Shown here: piece after piece, positions 5,396 to 11,859 of the stretch | How the letters are laid out: every line of letters begins with the position of its first letter | Numbering within the stretch: position 1 is the stretch's first letter | Source: an uncultured Oscillospiraceae bacterium | Lineage (GTDB): Bacteria > Bacillota > Clostridia > Oscillospirales > Oscillospiraceae | Direction: 5' to 3' | Assembly: GCA_910579595.1 (NCBI GenBank) | Contig: CAJTVM010000067.1 | Location: 1-14,743, forward strand | Length of the DNA: 14,743 bases | Made by a program: the position numbers and the translations under genes | Notes under the pieces: model-generated | What the model was told of the DNA's origin: nothing | Seen by the model: only the letters and a program-made list of their open reading frames with translations | Databases searched by the model: none

Positions 5396-5695
5396 ATGGA
5401 CATCAAGATTACCTTGTCGGGCAACCCTAACTGCGGCAAGACTACGTTACTCAATACTCTCACCGGCTCCAGCCAGTGCGTGGGCAACTGGTCCGGCGTG
5501 ACCGTGAAGAAGCTGGAGCGGCCCAAGGAGGAATTGGAGAGCTGGTCGCCCACAATCGTCAATGTGATTGAGAAAGACTATGCTGCCAGTTATCTGAAAG
5601 GCGGATACCGCAAAACGCCTATCACCCGCCGATTCAACTGGACTATGCGGACATTTCACATGGGCTTTATGCTTCATATTGAGTTTTGGGAATAA
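5396..5695 (+). pseudogene. feoB: FeoB ferrous-iron transporter, N-terminal fragment
   Basis: The ATG at 5396 begins MDIKITLSGNPNCGKTTLLN, the G1/Walker A loop of the FeoB GTPase domain (GNPNCGKTT, residues 9-17). Next comes GSSQCVGNWSGVTV, the Switch I region that FeoB normally has as GNWPGVTVEKKEG. From residue about 42 on (KKLERPKEELESWSPTIVNV to the stop at 5693-5695) nothing resembles FeoB: the G2-G4 motifs and the whole membrane part are missing from a protein usually near 650-800 residues. The tail (SWSPTIVNVIEKDYAASYLK) may belong to an unrelated gene joined by deletion; I cannot name it. The fragment could at most be a non-functional G1 peptide. Confidence 0.8.
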
Positions 5696-5702
5696 CAGCA
5701 AA

Positions 5703-6056
5703 TCACAGTTTGGTTAGAATGGAGATAGTTAGCAGTTGTTTGAACTTATTTTTCTGCAAAATCCAATCCTCCAGGCGCATTGTCGCCAACCACGGCGATC
5801 TATTGCGCCGGTGGAATAGTGTAGACGCTCCATTGTGGAATTTCTCGCTGTCCCGGGTGGCCTGGGCCATAGCCTCGGGGACGTTCAACCGCTCCACTCT
5901 CTTGATTTCCGGGTGTATGCCGGGTACACCCGTAATATCGGGGGTACTGCCAAAAGAAACAGCTTGCCCCGGCTGGGCATCTATCCCGTGGGCCTGGAAA
6001 ATCTTCACGATTTCCAATTCCCCGTTTCTGCCCTTGCGCTGCTGCGATTTACTCAT
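5703..6056 (-). CDS. PD-(D/E)XK nuclease, Holliday-junction-resolvase-like
   Basis: This 117-residue protein matches small resolvase-like nucleases found in Clostridia phages and integrative elements, which cut branched or recombining DNA. The core is visible: RKGRNGELEIVKIF with E13, then STPDITG with D40, then HPEIKRVERL giving E50-x-K52, spaced as in the PD-(D/E)XK fold. A basic/aromatic end FHRRNRSPWLATMRLEDW follows. The last 17 residues (QKNKFKQLLTISILTKL) are AT-rich and may be slightly changed by the adjoining deletion. GGAGG lies 7 bases before the ATG at 6056. The start overlaps the end of the upstream gene by 8 bases, so the two are coupled. All catalytic residues remain, so it could be active. 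The exact DNA substrate is unknown. Confidence 0.8.
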   Translation of the reverse strand: MSKSQQRKGRNGELEIVKIFQAHGIDAQPGQAVSFGSTPDITGVPGIHPEIKRVERLNVPEAMAQATRDSEKFHNGASTLFHRRNRSPWLATMRLEDWILQKNKFKQLLTISILTKL

Positions 6057-6447
6057 ATCCGGCCTCCGCTTCGTGCAGCCTCAATTCCCGGATTTTTCCG
6101 GAAAAGAAATGGTTGATATTGTAATCACAGCGCCGGTATTTGGTTTTGAAATGCAGCTGAATCAAGAGCGGGTATGTATCAGGGGCTATATCTGAAACCG
6201 GGTTATAATTGCACGTTTCCTTTAGCCATTTCATAAATAACGTGTCAGGCCGTTCCAGGAATGGCATATTCTGCATAATCCGGGCAATCTGTGACGCTCT
6301 AATTGGCGGGTGGGGATGGCTCATGTATTCCTCATAAGTCTGGAAGTACAGACGGAACACCTTCAGACATTCCTCCAGACTGTAAGGGTTTCCCTGATTG
6401 TAAACGCTGGCCGCGATCCTGGAGAATCGTTCAAAATCAAATTGCAA
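6049..6447 (-). CDS. Phage/ICE-type conserved protein of unknown function
   Basis: This protein of about 132 residues contains EECLKVFRLYFQTYEEYM, HPPIRASQIARIMQNMPF and TKYRRCDYNINHFFSGKIRE. I recall the last motif from proteins encoded directly upstream of the same resolvase-like nuclease in Clostridia phages and integrative elements; no function is known to me. The longest frame starts at an ATG at 6489. I prefer the TTG at 6447 because AAAGGAG lies 6 bases before it and the preceding residues (MRVRHHRLFRKEC) come from the GC-rich hairpin leader. The overlap with the nuclease start argues for a shared role, perhaps in DNA replication or recombination. The frame is intact. Confidence 0.72.
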   Translation of the reverse strand: MQFDFERFSRIAASVYNQGNPYSLEECLKVFRLYFQTYEEYMSHPHPPIRASQIARIMQNMPFLERPDTLFMKWLKETCNYNPVSDIAPDTYPLLIQLHFKTKYRRCDYNINHFFSGKIRELRLHEAEAGYE

Positions 6448-6489
6448 AAAACACTCCTTTCTGAAAAGACGGTGGTGGCGGACGCGCAA

Positions 6490-6537
6490 GCGACCCTTAT
6501 AAGGGAGCGCGGGGGCGCTCCGTCGCCGCCGCCCTTT
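6490..6537. repeat. Nested GC-rich palindromes between minus-strand genes
   Basis: The stretch contains CCCTTATAAGGG (self-complementary), GGAGCGC/GCGCTCC around a GGGG-type loop, outer GCGAC/GTCGC arms, then repeated GCCGCC and a T5 run. It separates the small ORF at 6538-6687 from the gene at 6447. It could be a partial terminator, an mRNA-processing hairpin or a protein-binding site. It is not a classical terminator, since the T run is 10 or more bases from the strongest stem. Confidence 0.5.
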
Positions 6538-6687
6538 TTATAGAGATTTGTTTCTGATTTCTGTACGGGAGATGCGCTCATTGGTGGCCTTGTAGCCCAG
6601 GTCAAGCAGGTGCAATACGGACTCCTGCGTTTTGGGCTTCAGTGCGGACATTTCCGCCGCAACAGAAATAGTGAGCTTGGCGTTCAA
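6538..6687 (-). CDS. Small ORF or remnant, unknown function
   Basis: A 49-codon frame begins at a TTG (6687) and reads NAKLTISVAAEMSALKPKTQ, then ESVLHLLDLGYKATNERI and SRTEIRNKSL, stopping at TAA 6540-6538. The amino-acid mix and codons look like a real helical protein. It lies upstream of, and on the same strand as, the two phage/ICE-type genes, with the GC-rich hairpin between. There is no clear ribosome site, and the MATE gene ends only 13 bases upstream, so it may be the C-terminal remnant of a longer gene whose front was replaced when the MATE region arrived. I do not recognise the family. Confidence 0.45.
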   Translation of the reverse strand: MNAKLTISVAAEMSALKPKTQESVLHLLDLGYKATNERISRTEIRNKSL

Positions 6688-6700
6688 AGATTTAAAGGCT

Positions 6701-8080
6701 TTACTTTACTCGTTGCATACCTTGGTTCAAATCATTTTCTTCTGGTGTTTTCTTATGTCTGTTCCATGATCCGGTACGGTAAAAATAGATGGAGCAGACC
6801 GTCGCTACAGACCAGCCGCACGGCCATGCACACCAGATCCCAGTAGCTCCCAGAGGTGTCTGTGCCAGTGCGAGAGCTAAAACGACCCGGAGAATCAAGT
6901 CAGCAAAGGTGGCTATCATAAACTCTTTCATTTGCTCGGCCCCGCGGAGAATGCCGTCTGCCACCAGCTTTGCGGAAATCACAAAATAGAATGGGGAGAG
7001 AATATGCAGAAATGTGCTGCCTACTCGGAGGGCTGTCACCGTAGGTTTATCCAGAAACAGATACAGAAGGAATCTCCCCGCGAAGAAGTACAGCAGAAAC
7101 AGCGGTATACTTAACAGCCACACGAGCTTCACGCCAGCGCGGAATCCTTCTTTTACTCTTGGCACTTTCTGAGCGCCAATATTCTGCGCAGTATAGTTGG
7201 AGATGCCGTTGCCCAGTGTTGTAAACGAGGTTATGACAAGGTTATTCAGCTTGACTGCCGCAGAATACCCGGCCATAACGCTGGTGCCGAAACCGTTGAT
7301 AACGCCTTGAATAATAATGTTTCCCACAGAGATAAAACTCTGCTGCAAAGTACTTGGAACCGCAATAACAGCAAGCTTCTTCAAAATCGGAAATGAGAAC
7401 CAGCTGAAATTTCCTTGTACCTGTATTTTCTTCAAGCGCAAGAGCACTACAGTCATGGCCAGCACACAACTGATTCCCTGACAGATAAAAGTAGCCCAGG
7501 CAACACCGCTTACTCCCATATCAAAAGCGGTTACAAAGAGGATGTCCGCTCCTATATTGGCGGTGGAGGAAGCTGCCAGGAAAGCAAACGGCGTGCGAGA
7601 ATCGCCCAAGGCGGAGAAGATGCCGTTGGCAATGTTATAGAAGAACACAAAGGGCAGCCCCATAATGTAAATGTCCAAGTACAACTTGGAGTCAGCGAAT
7701 GCCTCTGCCGGGGTATGGATCATGTGGAGCAGCGTCTCGCATCCCATTATGCCGCCAGCCATCAAAACTCCGCAGATTACTGCACTTGCTACACAGGCAG
7801 TAGATACGGCCGATTTCATTTGCCCGTAGTCTTTTGCCCCAAAAAACTGCGACACAATAACTGAGCAGCCGATATTGCATCCAAAAGCGAAAGCAATAAA
7901 AATTAGCGTAACCTCATAACTGTTGCCTACAGAAGCAAGGGCGGTTTCTCCAATGAATTTTCCCGCGACTAAACTGTCAGCGATATTGTACAGTTGCTGG
8001 AAAATAATACTTCCAAACAGTGGAAAGCAAAACCGCCATAAAACAGTCTCTGGCCTTCCGACAGTCAAGTCTTTGTTCAT
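6701..8080 (-). CDS. MATE-family multidrug efflux transporter
   Basis: This 459-residue integral membrane protein of the MATE family exports cationic or aromatic compounds in exchange for Na+ or H+. Its length and the pattern of about 12 membrane helices fit the family (usually 440-480). Visible family motifs include the start PETVLWRFCFPLFGSIIFQQ, NIADSLVAGKFIG (helix 1-2 region), GCSVIVSQFFGA, IANGIFSALGDSRTPF and, in the second half, GISNYTAQNIGAQ. AAAGGAG lies 9 bases before the ATG at 8080. The gene is divergent from a LysR regulator across a 130-base control region, a common pairing in which the regulator controls the pump. The frame is intact. Only the last 10 residues are hydrophilic and unconserved. 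Substrate unknown. Confidence 0.92.
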   Translation of the reverse strand: MNKDLTVGRPETVLWRFCFPLFGSIIFQQLYNIADSLVAGKFIGETALASVGNSYEVTLIFIAFAFGCNIGCSVIVSQFFGAKDYGQMKSAVSTACVASAVICGVLMAGGIMGCETLLHMIHTPAEAFADSKLYLDIYIMGLPFVFFYNIANGIFSALGDSRTPFAFLAASSTANIGADILFVTAFDMGVSGVAWATFICQGISCVLAMTVVLLRLKKIQVQGNFSWFSFPILKKLAVIAVPSTLQQSFISVGNIIIQGVINGFGTSVMAGYSAAVKLNNLVITSFTTLGNGISNYTAQNIGAQKVPRVKEGFRAGVKLVWLLSIPLFLLYFFAGRFLLYLFLDKPTVTALRVGSTFLHILSPFYFVISAKLVADGILRGAEQMKEFMIATFADLILRVVLALALAQTPLGATGIWCAWPCGWSVATVCSIYFYRTGSWNRHKKTPEENDLNQGMQRVK

Positions 8081-8127
8081 AGAAACATACTCCTTTCCAT
8101 TACTGAAATCGTATTGACTCCAGATTA

Positions 8128-8201
8128 CATATCAATTATAATACCAATGCAGACATATGTAAAATATCAATAATCAGCCTTGTGTATATCAAATTGATAT
8201 G
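8128..8201. promoter_or_regulatory. Divergent control region with repeated ATATCAA half-sites
   Basis: ATATCAA occurs directly at 8129-8135, 8164-8170 and 8186-8192 and inverted at 8194-8200. The last two make a perfect 15-bp palindrome (8186-8200) ending just before the LysR ribosome site. CATATCAATT (8128-8137) is also exactly inverted at 8192-8201. Multiple such sites between a divergent LysR gene and its target are expected for a LysR tetramer binding a recognition site and an activation site. Confidence 0.6.
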
Positions 8202-8210
8202 GTGAAAGAT

Positions 8211-9125
8211 ATGAATCTCAGCTATGACAATTATCGGATTTTTTATTATGTCGCCAAATATCAGGGGTTTACTCATGCGGCCCTCGTCCTGGGCAGCAAC
8301 CAGCCCAATGTTACTCGAACAATCAAAAATTTGGAGCAAGCATTGGGGTGCAAACTATTTGTTCGCTCAAATCGCGGAGTTCAGTTGACGCCTGAAGGCG
8401 AAAAGCTGTATGCCCATGTTTCCCTGGCATTTCAGCATATCCAAGCCGGAGAAACCGAACTGGTGGCAAATCAAAGTCTGGAAAGCGGCGTTGTGACAAT
8501 TGCCGCCAGTGAAATTGCCCTGCACTACTGCTTGTTGCCTGTACTAAACGCCTATCGCACAAAGTATCCGGGTGTTCGTATTCGGGTATTCAACAACTCC
8601 AGTCCCCAGGCTGTTGAAGTGCTGAAAAATGGATTGGCTGATTTTGCCATCGTAACAGCGTCACACGATTTTCCTAAAACGGTACGCTCCCATAGGATTA
8701 TGGAAGTACAGGAACTACCTATCGCCGGAGCACCTTTCTCTTTTTTACGGGAGAAATCACTGACGCTGAAGGAATTAACATGTTATCCCTTAGTTGGTCT
8801 TGCGCCAAATACTTCGACCTACTATTTTTATAACCAGTTGTTCGGAGCACAGGGACTGATTTTTCAGCCTGATGTGGAGGCAGCCACAGCAGACCAAATT
8901 CTTCCAATGATAAAGAGCGGCTTGGGGATTGGGTTTGTGCCTACGGCTTTTGCTCAAGACGATATTCTGTCGGAAAATGTGTTTGTCCTCCAACTAAACC
9001 AGACAATTCCGACTCGCCCAATCTATTTTCTGAAACAGACAGACCAACCGTTGAGCCTTGCAGCGAAAGAATTGGAAACAATGATCGTGAACAAAACTCA
9101 GTGTTGGGACCCGGAAATGTTTTGA
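8211..9125 (+). CDS. LysR-family transcriptional regulator
   Basis: A typical LysR protein (304 residues from this start) that binds DNA as a tetramer and responds to a small ligand. Residues 1-60 form the winged helix-turn-helix: NYRIFYYVAKYQGFTHAA, SNQPNVTRTIKNLEQALGCK and LFVRSNRGVQLTPEGEKLY. The rest is the two-lobed periplasmic-binding-like effector domain, with GVVTIAASEIALHYCLLPVL opening lobe 1 and ILPMIKSGLGIGFVPTAFA near the lobe 1/2 return. I prefer the ATG at 8211 because GGTGAAAG lies 5-8 bases upstream; the ATG at 8199 has no ribosome site and sits inside the palindrome. The divergent MATE gene is the likely target, with self-regulation through the ATATCAA sites. The gene is intact. 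Confidence 0.9.
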   Translation: MNLSYDNYRIFYYVAKYQGFTHAALVLGSNQPNVTRTIKNLEQALGCKLFVRSNRGVQLTPEGEKLYAHVSLAFQHIQAGETELVANQSLESGVVTIAASEIALHYCLLPVLNAYRTKYPGVRIRVFNNSSPQAVEVLKNGLADFAIVTASHDFPKTVRSHRIMEVQELPIAGAPFSFLREKSLTLKELTCYPLVGLAPNTSTYYFYNQLFGAQGLIFQPDVEAATADQILPMIKSGLGIGFVPTAFAQDDILSENVFVLQLNQTIPTRPIYFLKQTDQPLSLAAKELETMIVNKTQCWDPEMF

Positions 9126-9258
9126 TAGCCAAAACCAGTACGTCATTCTGTTGCAGATTGGCGGATTCTGAATTCACATCACAAAATACCACGCACACGC
9201 TTGTACTCGTCCAGAGAGGAAAAGAAACCCAAACAACAGGAACAGGAGGCAAGATAAT

Positions 9259-9294
9259 ATGAACGGCAACGAAAAGAGTACGGCCCTTTATTGA
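9259..9294 (+). pseudogene. Serine recombinase, N-terminal remnant
   Basis: AGGAGG at 9245-9250 precedes an ATG at 9259 encoding MNGNEKSTALY, then TGA. Large serine recombinases of Clostridia transposons and integrative elements begin in this way (ITALYxRLSRDDE), so this looks like the first 11 residues before the catalytic-domain RLSRDD motif, where the homology stops. An open frame from about 9130 (ending RGKETQTTGTGGKII) overlaps its ATG and may be the end of an upstream gene of the same element; I cannot name it. The rest of 9126-9336 holds nothing else I can support. The remnant lies at the border between the AT-richer MATE/LysR part and the GC-rich hydrolase operon. Confidence 0.5.
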
Positions 9295-9336
9295 GAAGAT
9301 GCCCGCTGAACAGGATAGAGGGTTTCTGCTGTTGTG

Positions 9337-11793
9337 TCACTCCGCCTTTAGCCGGATGCTCACATCCGGGCATCCTTCGCAGCTAAGGGATACCGTAATG
9401 TCACCTGCTTCCCCATTGGAACGCACAGCCGCCAACACCCGCCCGTCATAGGTGGGCCAAGCCGCCTGCTGGTAGGATCCCTCACAGGAAGGATCGGCGG
9501 ATCCCAAACCTGCCAGCACCGCCGCACCCTCCACCTGCACAGTCACGTTTCTCGTCTCCCAGCAGCTGGGGATCCCCACGCTGTCCAGAAGATCCACGGT
9601 GAGCAGGCAAAGACCGCGCCCATCGGCGCAGATGGTGTCCCGGCTGGCGGTTACGGACAGCTTTTCCGGCGCGCCCGCAGTCTGAAGGACAAATCTGCCA
9701 TCCTCCACGCCGCCGGTATACCCTATGGCGACCAATTCCCCTGGCGCATAGGACACCGGGAAGGCCACGTCATATCCTGATGCCTTTCCCGCGGGCTTGC
9801 GGCCCAGGCTCACACCGTTTTGCAGAAGCTCCACTTCATCGGAGGACGAAAGCACATGGACAGCGGTGGGCTTGCCCTCCCAGCCAGGGAACGTCCAGCT
9901 GGCGATGACATCATAATACTTCCAGTCATTGGTGTTGTCCGGCTGGCCGAAACGGTCCACCCGCTCCACGGCAATATAGGGCTCCTTCCGCAGGCCGTAG
10001 GCGATCTCCCGCAGGTAACTCACCGGGCGGCGGAAGCCGTTTATGTTAATGTCCCCGCTATAGGCCAGACGGTCTGGGTACCAGCCCTGTTCGTTGCGAT
10101 CTGGTGTGTAGTGATAGCTGGCGATCCCGGCCTCCCCCAGGTAATCGTAACCTGTCCAGGTGAAATCGCCGATCACATGGGCGTTGCGCGTTACGATGTC
10201 CCACAGCCGGGCGATTTCCGGGGGATAGGTCTCGCTGCCCACCACCGGGCGCTCCGGATGGCGGATATGTTCAAACTCGTGCCGGGCGGTGAGGTAGTTA
10301 TAGCCCGCCACATCCCATGCGCAGGCGGCCTCCTCCATCGTTTCGGACAGACCATCGGAGGTGGAAAAAGCATCCAGCCTTGCCTGGGACATTTTGCTCA
10401 TGGCGGCGTTGAGGGCTTCGCTGCCCTGGGATGCTTTCTGCTTGATCTCCTTCTCCGCCTGCTCCATGGTATCTACCATTTCCCCAATGCGGTCGCTCAT
10501 CGCCAGGAAGCCGCTGATAGCCCCGGTGACAAAACGGGCCGGATCCAAGGCGTGCAAATGGTTTGCCATTTCGCGGCTGCGCCGTCCCCCATTGCGCCGG
10601 CCAATTTCGCCGATCTCATTGCCCAGGCTGTAGAGGATCACGCTGGGGTGGTTATAGTCTTTGGCAGCCATCCGCTCCAGGGTTTTAGGCCACTCGTCAA
10701 CAAAATCAAAGAAGTAGTCCGCGCTGTTTTTGGGGGCCTCCCAGATGTCCGTTGCCTCATCCATCACCAAAATACCCAGCCGGTCGCAGGCATCCAGCAG
10801 CGCCTTACCCGCCGGGTGGTGGGCGCTGCGGATGGCGTTGAACCCGGCTTCCTTGAGCTTGCCCAGGCGGAACTCCTCCGCGTCCGGCAGGGTGGTGGCG
10901 CCGATGACACCGTTGTCATGATGGATGCAGGCGCCCCGCAGCTTGGTTTCCACGCCGTTGATGCGCAAACCCCGGCGGGCGTCCAGCGTCAGGGTGCGGA
11001 TGCCAAAGCTGCCCTCCGCACTGTCCAGAAGGGCATCCCCCTCCAGCAGATCCACCTGCCAGGTATACAGTTCGGGGTGTTCAGGGCTCCACAGCTTCGG
11101 TTCGTCTGCATAGAGCCTCATCTGGACAGCGGTCCCCTCACCGGACAGCATGGACACAACGCTTTCACACGCGGCGGCGGTCTGCCCGTCCTTCACCAGC
11201 CGGGCACATACCCGGAGCTTTCTGGCTTCCGGGGCGCTGTTTTTGATTCGGATCTCCGTGCGGATCACAGCACAGTCCTCTACCCGCTCGGTGGTCAGGC
11301 GGACCCCCTCCGGCTCCATGTGGGTTAGATCCCCCTCATAGAGCCACACGTCCCGGTAGATCCCCGCCCCCGGATACCAGCGGGAGCCGTTTTCGTGGGA
11401 GATTGCCAGCACCTGTATAGTATTTTCCTCCCCATAGCGGAGGAAGGGGTTCAGGTCGGCAAAAAACTGGGAATAGCCGTAGCTGTTTTTTGTCACCAGC
11501 TCCCCATTGAGGTAGACCGCCGCCTTGGCCATGACGCCCTCAAATTCCAGCGTGATCTGCCGCCGCGCCCACTCCCGGGGCGCGAAAAAGGTTTTTGTGT
11601 AGGTGTAAGAGTTGACAGGATAATACCCGGTCTGATTGCCGCTGGGTGCGTCCGGGCGGCGCTCCTCCAGGATCATAGCGTCCTGGGGGAGCATAACCGG
11701 AACCGGCTTCGGCTCACTGCCGAAAATCATTCCAAAGGGAGAGGGGACGCCGGGGGCCACCCCCCAGCCTGTGTTCCAAAGCTGCTTTTTCAT
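9337..11793 (-). CDS. Glycoside hydrolase family 2 (beta-galactosidase-like)
   Basis: This 818-residue enzyme hydrolyses terminal beta-linked sugars with a retaining mechanism. The domains follow the GH2 plan: a jelly-roll sugar-binding domain (about 60-155, with YLNGELV and WYPGAGIYRDVWL), an Ig-like domain (about 160-265), a TIM barrel (about 270-600) and C-terminal Ig/DUF4982-type domains (about 605-818). The acid/base is E393 in SLGNEIGE; the nucleophile is probably E521 in VVGSETYPPE. RGACIHHDNGVIG (286-298) is the barrel-entry motif. A helical insert of some 60 residues (about 430-490) lies between the two catalytic glutamates. No signal peptide is visible, so it is probably cytoplasmic. 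AGGAGG lies 7 bases before the ATG. It is the last gene of the operon; no terminator is seen. Substrate could be a beta-galactoside, beta-glucuronide or other beta-glycoside. Confidence 0.9.
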   Translation of the reverse strand: MKKQLWNTGWGVAPGVPSPFGMIFGSEPKPVPVMLPQDAMILEERRPDAPSGNQTGYYPVNSYTYTKTFFAPREWARRQITLEFEGVMAKAAVYLNGELVTKNSYGYSQFFADLNPFLRYGEENTIQVLAISHENGSRWYPGAGIYRDVWLYEGDLTHMEPEGVRLTTERVEDCAVIRTEIRIKNSAPEARKLRVCARLVKDGQTAAACESVVSMLSGEGTAVQMRLYADEPKLWSPEHPELYTWQVDLLEGDALLDSAEGSFGIRTLTLDARRGLRINGVETKLRGACIHHDNGVIGATTLPDAEEFRLGKLKEAGFNAIRSAHHPAGKALLDACDRLGILVMDEATDIWEAPKNSADYFFDFVDEWPKTLERMAAKDYNHPSVILYSLGNEIGEIGRRNGGRRSREMANHLHALDPARFVTGAISGFLAMSDRIGEMVDTMEQAEKEIKQKASQGSEALNAAMSKMSQARLDAFSTSDGLSETMEEAACAWDVAGYNYLTARHEFEHIRHPERPVVGSETYPPEIARLWDIVTRNAHVIGDFTWTGYDYLGEAGIASYHYTPDRNEQGWYPDRLAYSGDININGFRRPVSYLREIAYGLRKEPYIAVERVDRFGQPDNTNDWKYYDVIASWTFPGWEGKPTAVHVLSSSDEVELLQNGVSLGRKPAGKASGYDVAFPVSYAPGELVAIGYTGGVEDGRFVLQTAGAPEKLSVTASRDTICADGRGLCLLTVDLLDSVGIPSCWETRNVTVQVEGAAVLAGLGSADPSCEGSYQQAAWPTYDGRVLAAVRSNGEAGDITVSLSCEGCPDVSIRLKAE

Positions 11794-11824
11794 GTGTTTT
11801 CCTCCTGAACAGTAATTTCGCTCA

Positions 11825-11845
11825 CCAGCCGGATATCCCGGCTGG
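11825..11845. other. Intercistronic hairpin between GH3 and GH2
   Basis: CCAGCCGG (11825-11832) pairs perfectly with CCGGCTGG (11838-11845) around a 5-base loop, between the GH3 stop and the GH2 ribosome site on the minus strand. There is no T run, so it more likely stabilises or divides the mRNA than ends it. Confidence 0.5.
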
Positions 11846-11859
11846 AAGCGCCGATGCCT

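Noticed and set aside
9820..11328. A 502-codon plus-strand open frame opposite the GH2 gene
   Set aside because: It is rich in His, Gly and Pro and lacks domain features; it is the antisense shadow of a GC-rich gene with clear GH2 motifs.
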